19,434 nucleotides of DNA, taken from the NCBI GenBank assembly GCA_016217865.1, contig JACRFO010000118.1, forward strand, positions 1 through 19,434, read 5' to 3'. Shown here one piece after another: positions 13,502 to 18,895 of the stretch. Position 1 is the first letter of the stretch. Each line of letters opens with the position of its first letter. The stretch is from Candidatus Kerfeldbacteria bacterium (GTDB lineage: Bacteria; Patescibacteriota; Patescibacteriia; SBBC01; CAIJZX01). The position numbers and the translations under genes were made by a program. The notes under the pieces were generated by a model. That model saw nothing but the letters and a program-made list of their open reading frames with translations. It had not been told where the DNA came from and searched no databases.

Positions 13502-13525
13502 ATCCCCCACGGTGTCGCAGGGGAT
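13502..13525. terminator. Hairpin between the convergent ends of proS and the minus-strand orphan gene
   Basis: ATCCCC (13502-13507) pairs with GGGGAT (13520-13525) around a 12-base loop. It is placed 17 bases after proS and 5 bases before the end of the opposite gene. No T-run is present on either side, so it may be a weak bidirectional stop. Confidence 0.35.
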
Positions 13526-13530
13526 AGGTC

Positions 13531-13743
13531 TTAGAGCTGATCGAGTCCGCGGATGTCGTGCGGGTCGAGGCCGACTCGCTTCGCCTCGACGGTCAGCTGC
13601 TTGCGCAGCTTTCCGGAGTCCTTCTTGCCGTTGGGGGTCTCGATCGAGGTCACACATACCGCGTCGGCCGGTACGGCTTCATCCGGCCCGTAGCTGTAGG
13701 CGGCATAGCGTGCGCCTTCGCGTAGCACGACCGCTGTGAACAT
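13531..13743 (-). CDS. Small basic orphan protein
   Basis: 70 residues from the ATG at 13741-13743 (MFTAVVLREGARYAAYSYGP...). AGGAG lies 7 bases upstream; a second ATG two codons earlier (13749) is less well placed but possible. The middle contains two strands around DAVCVTSIETPNGKKDSGKL, and the C-terminus is charged (RKQLTVEAKRVGLDPHDIRGLDQL). No signal peptide or membrane segment. No family is recognised. It is transcribed from a promoter that is the mirror image of the one for the gene at 13930, so the two divergent genes are probably regulated together. Confidence 0.55.
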   Translation of the reverse strand: MFTAVVLREGARYAAYSYGPDEAVPADAVCVTSIETPNGKKDSGKLRKQLTVEAKRVGLDPHDIRGLDQL

Positions 13744-13803
13744 CGACATACTCCTCGTCCCTCCCTTGTTCCCGGTCAACGGAAGCGGCATTGGGGCACC
13801 ACG

Positions 13804-13872
13804 GGTGTATCATGTGCGCGCTGCGGCGTCAAGACACCGTGTCTTGACAGGACGCCGATTTTGCGCTACGCT
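13804..13872. promoter_or_regulatory. Divergent mirror-image promoters around a 21-base palindrome
   Basis: Leftward: TTGACG (13827-13832 on the minus strand), 17 bases, TACACC (13804-13809). Rightward: TTGACA (13844-13849), 17 bases, TACGCT (13867-13872). Between them lie GTCAAGACAC (13828-13837), one base, and GTGTCTTGAC (13839-13848), perfect 10-base arms that contain nearly all of both -35 boxes. A single dimeric regulator bound at 13838 would cover both -35 boxes. Confidence 0.75.
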
Positions 13873-13929
13873 GGGCGTTGCTTCATTCGTCCACGGTTTC
13901 TTGACGTAGGCCTCTGACACGGAGTGTTC

Positions 13930-14205
13930 ATGGCCAGGGTCGTCATCACCGAGTCCGAGAAGGAAGCTCTTCGCACCATCATCACCACGCCGAACCTGAC
14001 GAGCAAGCAGCATCGCGAGCTGACCGAGCCGCTGCGGCACGACGCCCGCGCGGTGGCCCGCTGCCTGACCGGGAACCAGTTCCCGAACGGCTGCGTCCAC
14101 CCCCAGGCGCGCCACCGGCGGTACGCCACCGATCTCCGCCGGGAGGTCACGGACACGCCCGCGGTCACTCCGACCGCGCCCGAGCCCGAGTTCCAGACCG
14201 TCTAA
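13930..14205 (+). CDS. Small orphan protein with a Pro/Thr tail
   Basis: 91 residues from the ATG at 13930, chosen because GGAG (13921-13924) is 5 bases upstream; a GTG two codons earlier would bury the Shine-Dalgarno. The N-terminal 60 residues are charged and helical (ESEKEALRTIITTPNLTSKQHRELTEPLRHDARAVARCL), with Cys and His residues (CLTGNQFPNGCVHPQARH) that might bind metal, though the spacing fits no standard finger. The tail TPAVTPTAPEPE is disordered. No family recognised, no signal peptide. High GC. It is framed by a consensus promoter and a good terminator, so it forms a complete single-gene cassette. Confidence 0.6.
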   Translation: MARVVITESEKEALRTIITTPNLTSKQHRELTEPLRHDARAVARCLTGNQFPNGCVHPQARHRRYATDLRREVTDTPAVTPTAPEPEFQTV

Positions 14206-14242
14206 CCCCGTAGCCACCTGGCCGCGGGGATATTTTGTTTTT
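14206..14242 (+). terminator. Rho-independent terminator of the orphan gene
   Basis: CCCCG (14206-14210) pairs with CGGGG (14225-14229), with an inner GCC/GGC pair set, followed by ATATTTTGTTTTT. It begins at the base after the stop codon. The T-run runs almost into the next -10 box. Confidence 0.8.
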
Positions 14243-14246
14243 GGTG

Positions 14247-14252
14247 TATACT
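14247..14252 (+). promoter_or_regulatory. -10 box TATACT, leaderless type
   Basis: TATACT ends 6 bases before the ATG at 14259. The T-run of the upstream terminator occupies the spacer, and no -35 hexamer is evident. Confidence 0.5.
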
Positions 14253-14258
14253 GCTGGT

Positions 14259-14987
14259 ATGCATCCGAGAATACACCGTTGGATCATCGCGGTCGGGGTG
14301 AGTACAGCATTCGCCTTCGGCTGGTCTAGTCCGGCCATGGCGCGTCAATCAGTCGTCGTTCAGACGACCCCGGTGATTGTTCAGGAACCGGAATTGTCGC
14401 GAGCGTACTACGCTCACCTGCGTGGCCAGCCAGCAGTGTACGAAGTGACCGTGAACGAGGACCTAACGTTCTACGCGAGCCTCCTGGTTCCGGCCACGAC
14501 GCCGCCCCCAAACGATCTTCAGGTTGAAGTGTTACGTACCAATGAACTTGGTGCGGAGATTCTCATAGCAGTCATTCAGCCGACGGCAACTGATTGGCAG
14601 CCGTTCCGTGAACGGTTGAGCGGCGACAACTACTGGCAAGGGCCATCCTATCGACAAGACGTTGGGCCGGGAACGTATCGACTAGTCGTCAGTAGTCCGA
14701 CAAATACAAACACGTACGTACTGGCGATCGGGGAGCAGGAGTCATGGTCAGCGAGTACGTTCTTGGGCAACTTGTCCGTTTTGCCCGTGATTCAGTCGGA
14801 CATCTTTGGCCGAGCGGGCTGGATGTTCCTGTTCCGTGGGCTAGTTGGGACGGTAGTGTACTACACGATCGGATTCGTCGTGCTGCTCGTGGCGCTCATC
14901 GCTTGGCGACGGCACCAAGCCTTGCAGCACATCATCCGCCAGTCGGACATTGTCGTTGAACACCGTGAGCAAACGCCGCGGTGGTGA
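14259..14987 (+). CDS. Membrane-anchored extracytoplasmic protein beside the ECF sigma gene
   Basis: 242 residues from the ATG at 14259. A signal peptide (about 1-28, hydrophobic core IIAVGVSTAFAFGW, likely cleavage after AMA) precedes an extracytoplasmic beta-rich domain (about 35-160). Its end, PGTYRLVVSSPTNTNTYVLAIGEQE, resembles PPC-like beta-sandwich modules. One membrane helix follows at about 195-216 (LVGTVVYYTIGFVVLLVALIAW) with a basic cytoplasmic tail RRHQALQHIIRQ. I do not recognise the whole protein. The TGA stop is also the first three bases of the sigma factor's TGAAAC promoter element. That proximity, and a domain on each side of the membrane, make it a candidate sensor for the sigma system, but this is inference. 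Confidence 0.8.
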   Translation: MHPRIHRWIIAVGVSTAFAFGWSSPAMARQSVVVQTTPVIVQEPELSRAYYAHLRGQPAVYEVTVNEDLTFYASLLVPATTPPPNDLQVEVLRTNELGAEILIAVIQPTATDWQPFRERLSGDNYWQGPSYRQDVGPGTYRLVVSSPTNTNTYVLAIGEQESWSASTFLGNLSVLPVIQSDIFGRAGWMFLFRGLVGTVVYYTIGFVVLLVALIAWRRHQALQHIIRQSDIVVEHREQTPRW

Positions 14988-15013
14988 AACAGGACGGGTC
15001 GCAGTCTCGTAGT
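14985..15013 (+). promoter_or_regulatory. ECF-type promoter of the sigma factor operon
   Basis: TGAAAC (14985-14990), 17 bases, CGTAGT (15008-15013). The same two elements with the same spacing occur at 16349-16377, and GTCTCGTAGTACTG (15004-15017) is identical in both. A -35 ending in AAC and a -10 starting CGT are the hallmarks of ECF sigma promoters, so the sigma factor probably activates its own gene. The ATG at 15026 follows 13 bases after the -10. Confidence 0.75.
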
Positions 15014-15025
15014 ACTGTTCTACCC

Positions 15026-15592
15026 ATGCCCGAATCCCAGACCACTGATGAGGAACTCGCACGACAGGTGCAAACCGGGCACATGGCGTCGTTTGCCGAA
15101 CTGGTGCGTCGCTACCAGGATAAACTCCTGCGGTACGGCTCACGATTTTTACGAGGTTCGCCAGACGTCGAAGACATCGTCCAAGAAGTCATGATCAAGG
15201 CCTACCGGAACATCAACAGTTACAATACGCAGCAGCGGTTTTCGCCCTGGATCTACCGCATCGCCCACAATGCTTTTGTTGACGTCCTCAAGCGCCGGCA
15301 CCTTGAAGCGGTTCCATTCTTCAACCCGGATGAGCTTTGGCCGCACCCGCAGGCGACAGACAATCCGGTCCTGGACACTGACCGGACGCTCATCCGCCAA
15401 CAGCTCGAGAAATGCTTGAATGACTTGGCCGCGAAGTATCGTGAACCACTCGTCCTACGGTACTTTGATGACCTTAGCTACAAGGAAATTTCTAACATCT
15501 TACGGATTCCCGTCGGCACCGTCAGTATCCGTCTCAAACGCGGCTTGCAACAACTCCAAACCATCTATCGAGACAACGGTTACCACCTATGA
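15026..15592 (+). CDS. ECF (RpoE-like) sigma-70 family factor
   Basis: 188 residues from the ATG at 15026; a longer frame from 14981 would run through the promoter and is rejected. Region 2 spans about 22-92 (FAELVRRYQDKLLRYGSRFL, then DVEDIVQEVMIKAYRNINSY and FSPWIYRIAHNAFVDVLKRR). Region 4 spans about 126-178 (LEKCLNDLAAKYREPLVLRYFDDLSYKEISNILRIPVGTVSIRLKRGLQQL), with the helix-turn-helix for the -35 box. Regions 1 and 3 are missing, as in all ECF sigmas. It redirects RNA polymerase to stress or envelope genes. Its ATGA overlap with the next gene, a membrane protein, is the classic sigma/anti-sigma layout. Confidence 0.93.
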   Translation: MPESQTTDEELARQVQTGHMASFAELVRRYQDKLLRYGSRFLRGSPDVEDIVQEVMIKAYRNINSYNTQQRFSPWIYRIAHNAFVDVLKRRHLEAVPFFNPDELWPHPQATDNPVLDTDRTLIRQQLEKCLNDLAAKYREPLVLRYFDDLSYKEISNILRIPVGTVSIRLKRGLQQLQTIYRDNGYHL

Positions 15593-16335
15593 CCCCACCC
15601 ACCCCGGAATCCATTCTCCAAGCGATCAAAGAGAAGCATGTGACGATGACGCCGCGCTGGCACTTCATCGTCCGGGTCAGTCTGGCCGCACTGCTCGGCA
15701 TTTTCATCGCTTTAACGCTCTTCTTCCTGACGAGTTTGATGGAATTCTTTTGGACTCGGACCCACCTCAATGTTCTCCCAGGGTTTGGTGGCCGGGGGAT
15801 TGCCCTGCTGGCGCTCCGATTCCCGTGGTGGTACTTCGTAGCACTGGTAATCGGGATGGCATCGTTGATCTGGCTTCTCCGACGATTCTCGCTGGGGTAT
15901 CGGCTGCCGCTGGTCGTCTTGGCCGGAGGATCGTTGGCAGTCCTCGTCGCCGTGAGTCTCGTTCTCGTCAGAACGGATGTTCATCAACGCTTGGAGAACC
16001 GCGCGAGCCGACACCAATTGCCGCTCGTCGGGGGATTGTACCGCGGAATTCCCGGCCGGATTGGTGAAATTCACCTCGGCACGATTTCTAACCTAACCAA
16101 GAAAGGTTTTACGATGATTGTCGTAGACGACCGCCAAGACGTGTCGATTACCGTTACTGAAGAAACCGAGGTTCCGCCAGGCTGGGTACCGACGGTTGGC
16201 GAACGCGTCGCGGTGTTGAGCGCCCGCGACGGTAAAAACGTCACCGCAATCAGCATCCGTCCTTTCTGGGGCGGTCCACGCGATGGCTTCACCGAAACAC
16301 ATTACTATCCGCCGGTGAATATCCAATTAGAGTAG
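15589..16335 (+). CDS. Candidate membrane anti-sigma factor with a C-terminal OB-like (DUF5666-type) domain
   Basis: 248 residues, start ATG overlapping the sigma stop by 4 bases. A short cytoplasmic N-terminus (MTPPTPESILQAIKEKHVTMTPRWHF) is followed by three membrane helices at about 25-50, 78-97 and 104-127. The region 157-225 is probably a small beta-barrel (GRIGEIHLGTISNLTKKGFTMIVVDDRQDVSITVTEETEV ... GERVAVLSARDGKNVTAISIRP), similar to DUF5666 domains. A Pro/Tyr-rich end follows. There is no HxxxCxxC zinc motif of ordinary ZAS anti-sigma factors, so the anti-sigma role rests on gene order and coupling. With three helices the C-terminal domain should lie outside the membrane and could receive the signal. 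Function is inferred. Confidence 0.75.
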   Translation: MTPPTPESILQAIKEKHVTMTPRWHFIVRVSLAALLGIFIALTLFFLTSLMEFFWTRTHLNVLPGFGGRGIALLALRFPWWYFVALVIGMASLIWLLRRFSLGYRLPLVVLAGGSLAVLVAVSLVLVRTDVHQRLENRASRHQLPLVGGLYRGIPGRIGEIHLGTISNLTKKGFTMIVVDDRQDVSITVTEETEVPPGWVPTVGERVAVLSARDGKNVTAISIRPFWGGPRDGFTETHYYPPVNIQLE

Positions 16336-16348
16336 GGTGAGCAATACT

Positions 16349-16377
16349 TGAAACACGTTCGAGATGTGTCTCGTAGT
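16349..16377 (+). promoter_or_regulatory. Second ECF-type promoter, before the secreted protein gene
   Basis: TGAAAC (16349-16354), 17 bases, CGTAGT (16372-16377), same as at 14985-15013. The leader (about 36 bases) contains GTGAG (16382-16386) and CTCAC (16395-16399), a 5-bp hairpin, and no Shine-Dalgarno. Confidence 0.75.
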
Positions 16378-16419
16378 ACTGGGTGAGCGACGCTCCTCAC
16401 TCTTAACAACCATCGAACT

Positions 16420-16872
16420 ATGAAACACGCCGGAAAAATTGCCGTTATCGCGGCAGGTATTGGTCTAGCCAGTCTCGGACTGATCGGCACAAGCATGGTC
16501 AGGGCCGAGACGACGACCAACACATCAACCACTACGACAGCCACGACGATGGCTGATCGTCATCAGGCGCACTTCGCTGACCTGGCCGAACAACTCGGAG
16601 TGACGACCGATCAGTTACAGACCGAGATGGACAGCGGTAAAGAATTCTACCAGATTGCCGCGGCCCACGGCGTGACCTACGCTGAACTCAAGGCTAGTCG
16701 GGAGACTGACATGAAGGCGCGGCTGGCGGACATGGTCAAGGTTGGTTTCCTGACCCAAGCCGAAGCCGACAGTCAACTCAAACTCTACCAAGAACGAGCT
16801 GACGAAGGTTTGTTCCTCGGCGGTCCGATGGGCGGGGGGAAGCATATCCGCGGCCACGGGTTCGGGATGTAA
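16420..16872 (+). CDS. Secreted stress-type protein, probable target of the ECF sigma factor
   Basis: 150 residues. A signal peptide at 1-29 (KIAVIAAGIGLASLGLIGTSMVRA) is followed by a Thr-rich linker (TTTNTSTTTTATT). A helical domain at about 45-128 has the pattern LAEQLGVTTDQLQTEMDSGKEFYQIAAAHGVTYAELKAS ... VGFLTQAEADSQLKLYQERAD, similar to DUF2680/YckD-type extracytoplasmic proteins. The tail is Gly/His-rich (GGPMGGGKHIRGHGFGM) and might bind metal. It carries the same promoter as the sigma operon, so it is probably made when the sigma factor is released. It may relieve envelope stress, as Spy/CpxP-like helical proteins do, but no homology to those is claimed. Confidence 0.82.
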   Translation: MKHAGKIAVIAAGIGLASLGLIGTSMVRAETTTNTSTTTTATTMADRHQAHFADLAEQLGVTTDQLQTEMDSGKEFYQIAAAHGVTYAELKASRETDMKARLADMVKVGFLTQAEADSQLKLYQERADEGLFLGGPMGGGKHIRGHGFGM

Positions 16873-16908
16873 CCCGACCCACCTCAACCGTCTTTCTCGC
16901 GGTCAAAC

Positions 16909-16937
16909 ACCCGGCGTTATGAGCGTCGGGTAGTTTG
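16909..16937 (+). terminator. Probable terminator of the secreted protein gene
   Basis: ACCCGGCG (16909-16916) pairs with CGTCGGGT (16924-16931), one G-T wobble, loop TTATGAG, followed by AGTTTGT. The stem is good and the T-run weak. Confidence 0.55.
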
Positions 16938-16951
16938 TCGTGTACGTTGGA

Positions 16952-16980
16952 TTGACAACATGGTCAACGGCTGGTAGAGT
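16952..16980 (+). promoter_or_regulatory. Consensus promoter of a secreted orphan gene
   Basis: TTGACA (16952-16957), 17 bases, TAGAGT (16975-16980). Shine-Dalgarno GGAGG follows at 17015-17019. Confidence 0.7.
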
Positions 16981-17023
16981 GGCGCCGTCCCGTTGTTCCT
17001 CACCTTGGTTTTGTGGAGGCCGC

Positions 17024-17482
17024 ATGTTCTGGAAGTTCATGGTGGCTGCCGTCTGGCTGTACACAGCAACCCCTGGCCCGGCCATGGCCGCGCCAGTAAC
17101 GTGGGCCGACATGGCGCACGACTCAACCTCGGCGGTCAATCGCGGGCCGACGCCAGGAGACGTCATCATCATCCCACATCACCGTGGCTGGAGCGTCGTC
17201 TGGCCCTACTTCACGGCGACGATGGCGGGCGATACGCTCTGCCGCCACCTCTACGGTTCTGACGCCGAGCTGGCGCTCAGCCGACTCGGCCTTCACGACC
17301 AGTCGCCGTATGACCTGACGGTCACGACCGTCACGATCGTGTTCAACCGGCGAGGGCGCCAGATCGGTCAACCCAACATCAGTGCGCCGATGGACAAAAC
17401 TACGTTCGACCAGCACTTCGGCGCGGTCATCAGCTGTCCGTCGGTACCGTTCCTACTCCAGCCACCCACGCCTCCCAGGTAA
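17024..17482 (+). CDS. Secreted orphan protein
   Basis: 152 residues from the ATG at 17024, set by GGAGG 4 bases upstream; frames starting further upstream run through the promoter. A signal peptide (MFWKFMVAAVWLYTATPGPAMA, cleavage probably after AMA) puts the rest outside the membrane. Two Cys in the mature part (TLCRHLYG and ISCPSVP) may form a disulphide. There is a beta-strand stretch LTVTTVTIVFNRRGRQIGQP and a Pro-rich end QPPTPPR. I do not recognise the family. It belongs to the Shine-Dalgarno/consensus-promoter cassettes, and its terminator stem wraps its own stop codon. Confidence 0.6.
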   Translation: MFWKFMVAAVWLYTATPGPAMAAPVTWADMAHDSTSAVNRGPTPGDVIIIPHHRGWSVVWPYFTATMAGDTLCRHLYGSDAELALSRLGLHDQSPYDLTVTTVTIVFNRRGRQIGQPNISAPMDKTTFDQHFGAVISCPSVPFLLQPPTPPR

Positions 17483-17496
17483 GGGTCGGCTTTTCT
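17460..17496 (+). terminator. Terminator overlapping the end of the secreted orphan gene
   Basis: AGCCACCC (17460-17467) pairs with GGGT(c)GGCT (17483-17491), loop of 15 bases that contains the stop codon, followed by TTTTCT. The next -35 box starts at 17498. Confidence 0.5.
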
Positions 17497-17497
17497 C

Positions 17498-17526
17498 TTG
17501 ACAAGCGGTGTGACCAGGGGTAGTAT
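17498..17526 (+). promoter_or_regulatory. Near-perfect promoter with a long structured leader
   Basis: TTGACA (17498-17503), 17 bases, TAGTAT (17521-17526). The predicted start near 17533 is about 170 bases before the gene at 17705, the longest leader in the window. Confidence 0.75.
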
Positions 17527-17704
17527 CCGCTTCATGTTTTCGACGATCCGTCATTTTCGGCTCTGTTTGACCTCCGTTGGCCGGAGTGGCGTGAACGTGC
17601 GGCTGTAACCGTCGTCACCGACCCCACCGGCCGCCGGCCGGTTGTTTCTGTTCCCTCTCGCTGTCTGGTCAGCATCGTGCTGATCGGACACCCGGGAGGG
17701 AACC
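17527..17704 (+). ncRNA. Structured leader or small RNA with a terminator-like and an SD-proximal hairpin
   Basis: Three elements lie in order. A 24-codon frame (ATG 17534, TAA 17606-17608, beginning MFSTIRHFRL) starts almost exactly at the predicted transcription start. ACCGGCC-GCC-GGCCGGT (17626-17642) followed by TGTTTCTGTT looks like an intrinsic terminator. TGTCTGGTCAGCA (17662-17674) pairs with TGCTGATCGGACA (17678-17690), a 13-bp stem with two G-T wobbles and a 3-base loop. The Shine-Dalgarno GGGAGGG (17694-17700) follows 3 bases later. This layout suggests either an independent small RNA ending near 17652 or a leader regulated by attenuation and SD access. No known riboswitch is recognised. 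Confidence 0.5.
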
Positions 17705-18154
17705 ATGAGCGATCCGCAAGTCAAGGATAGCCTCGATCAAGTGCTCGGCAAGATCTTCGACGAAGAGAGCCGGCTGCCCCTGCTGGTCAAGCCACACGAC
17801 GAGCGCCGTCACGCGCATCGGATGACCTGGACCGAGACGGGGAACGTCCTCGATCAGGCGCTCCAGGCCATGCTGCTCACGGCCGACGATGCCGCTGGCA
17901 TCACCCGTTCGCTGAAGCGTTTCAGCGGTCTCCGTCCGGAGTCGCAGCAGGCGCTCGGCCGGGTGATGAACATGCTGTTCGTGGCCCGCGCGGCCGCCTG
18001 CGGCCGGGTCGATCGCAGCCAGCGCTCCTTCTACGGGCTCACTCGGGCCCAGCTGCTCGAACGCTACGGCTACATGCTGCACGAGCCGAAGCGCCGTTCT
18101 CGCCGTCGCGGTGGTTACCGGTCAGCGGTCCAGCGCCGTTCGTTCGCGAGCTAG
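17705..18154 (+). CDS. Basic helical orphan protein, possibly nucleic-acid binding
   Basis: 149 residues from the ATG at 17705 with Shine-Dalgarno GGGAGGG 4 bases upstream. Mostly amphipathic helices (VKDSLDQVLGKIFDEESRLPLL, TGNVLDQALQAMLLTADDAAGI, PESQQALGRVMNMLFVARAAA), then a strongly basic tail EPKRRSRRRGGYRSAVQRR that may bind RNA, DNA or the membrane surface. No signal peptide or membrane helix, so it is cytoplasmic. No family recognised. It is the most GC-rich gene of the window by eye. It has its own strong promoter and terminator (18163-18194), so it is a full cassette; the length of its leader suggests tight control. Confidence 0.62.
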   Translation: MSDPQVKDSLDQVLGKIFDEESRLPLLVKPHDERRHAHRMTWTETGNVLDQALQAMLLTADDAAGITRSLKRFSGLRPESQQALGRVMNMLFVARAAACGRVDRSQRSFYGLTRAQLLERYGYMLHEPKRRSRRRGGYRSAVQRRSFAS

Positions 18155-18162
18155 ATCAAGCT

Positions 18163-18194
18163 ACCGACTACCTGACGGGGGAGTCGGTTTTTCT
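18163..18194 (+). terminator. Rho-independent terminator
   Basis: ACCGACT (18163-18169) pairs perfectly with AGTCGGT (18182-18188), followed by TTTTT/TTCTT. It ends where the next -35 box begins. Confidence 0.8.
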
Positions 18195-18223
18195 TGCCCT
18201 AAAACACGGACTCGTTTTATACT
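18194..18223 (+). promoter_or_regulatory. Promoter of the secreted four-cysteine protein
   Basis: TTGCCC (18194-18199), 18 bases, TATACT (18218-18223). The ATG at 18237 is 13 bases further on, and there is no Shine-Dalgarno. Confidence 0.6.
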
Positions 18224-18236
18224 ACCAGTAAGCCAT

Positions 18237-18872
18237 ATGTATTCTCTGCGCACGACGATTACTGTCACACTCGGTTTCATCATCCTGTCCGGCGCTTCGC
18301 TTTTGGTGTTCCGCCAACCAACAAAAACGACATCGGTGAACGTGGTGACGACGAACACAACGGTCAATGGATCTCTGGAAACGATCTCGGCCAAACAGCA
18401 GATGAGTAATGCGTATGACGCGACGCTGGCTGACCTAGGTGCGACACCGTTGTCGACGGCAACCCAAGCAACAATCAATCGCACGATCGACAACCAATCG
18501 TTGTACTACCCGGATGCGACCGTCCAGTTGGGCGAACAAGATTGCGGCATGTCGGCCAACAACGACAAGTTGCGTATTTTGAATAAGGGTGAGCGCGACG
18601 TCCTGACGATCAACAACAGTTACCGGCTCGTGCGCACGCCGAACTTGTTCCAGTGGGATACCGCGGCGATGCGTTCATTTGCGAGTGACCAAACGGTCAT
18701 CTGTTCGGTGGCGACGGTCTACCCATTCTTCGTGACGAGTACGAATGTCTATTGGCGCCAAGCCTGCAGTTCAGGATTTATGCCAGCACAGGGCGATCCC
18801 GGCTGGCAGTCTTTCGTCGAATGTATCCAAGCGGAAGAAATCGTCAATCGCCACTTCAACCTCGTCATCTAA
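18237..18872 (+). CDS. Membrane-tethered extracytoplasmic protein with four cysteines
   Basis: 211 residues from the ATG at 18237; a frame opening at 18111 overlaps the previous gene and is rejected. One hydrophobic N-terminal segment (about 8-25, ITVTLGFIILSGASLLVF) acts as an anchor or uncleaved signal, followed by a Thr/Asn/Val-rich linker (TTSVNVVTTNTTVNGS). The folded part (about 55-211) has Cys103, Cys156, Cys177 and Cys196, probably two disulphides. The segments LGEQDCGMSANND and WQSFVECIQAEEIV are distinctive, but I know no family with them. The next gene, a lipoprotein with a similar Thr/Asn-rich linker, starts 23 bases later, so the two likely form one envelope operon. Confidence 0.78.
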   Translation: MYSLRTTITVTLGFIILSGASLLVFRQPTKTTSVNVVTTNTTVNGSLETISAKQQMSNAYDATLADLGATPLSTATQATINRTIDNQSLYYPDATVQLGEQDCGMSANNDKLRILNKGERDVLTINNSYRLVRTPNLFQWDTAAMRSFASDQTVICSVATVYPFFVTSTNVYWRQACSSGFMPAQGDPGWQSFVECIQAEEIVNRHFNLVI

Positions 18873-18895
18873 CACAAATTACCACACCAACACCT

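Noticed and set aside
14981..15025. Upstream GTG start for the sigma factor
   Set aside because: It would place the coding start before the TGAAAC-N17-CGTAGT promoter. The ATG at 15026 follows the -10 box and starts the conserved part.
15420..16067. Plus-strand 215-codon frame across the sigma / membrane protein junction
   Set aside because: It overlaps two genes with clear domains and an ATGA junction. Its translation is Arg/Ser/Pro-rich and shows no domain.
16993..17262. Overlapping plus-strand frame in the secreted orphan region
   Set aside because: It starts upstream of the Shine-Dalgarno-supported ATG at 17024 in another frame and ends in Arg/His-rich sequence without a protein pattern.
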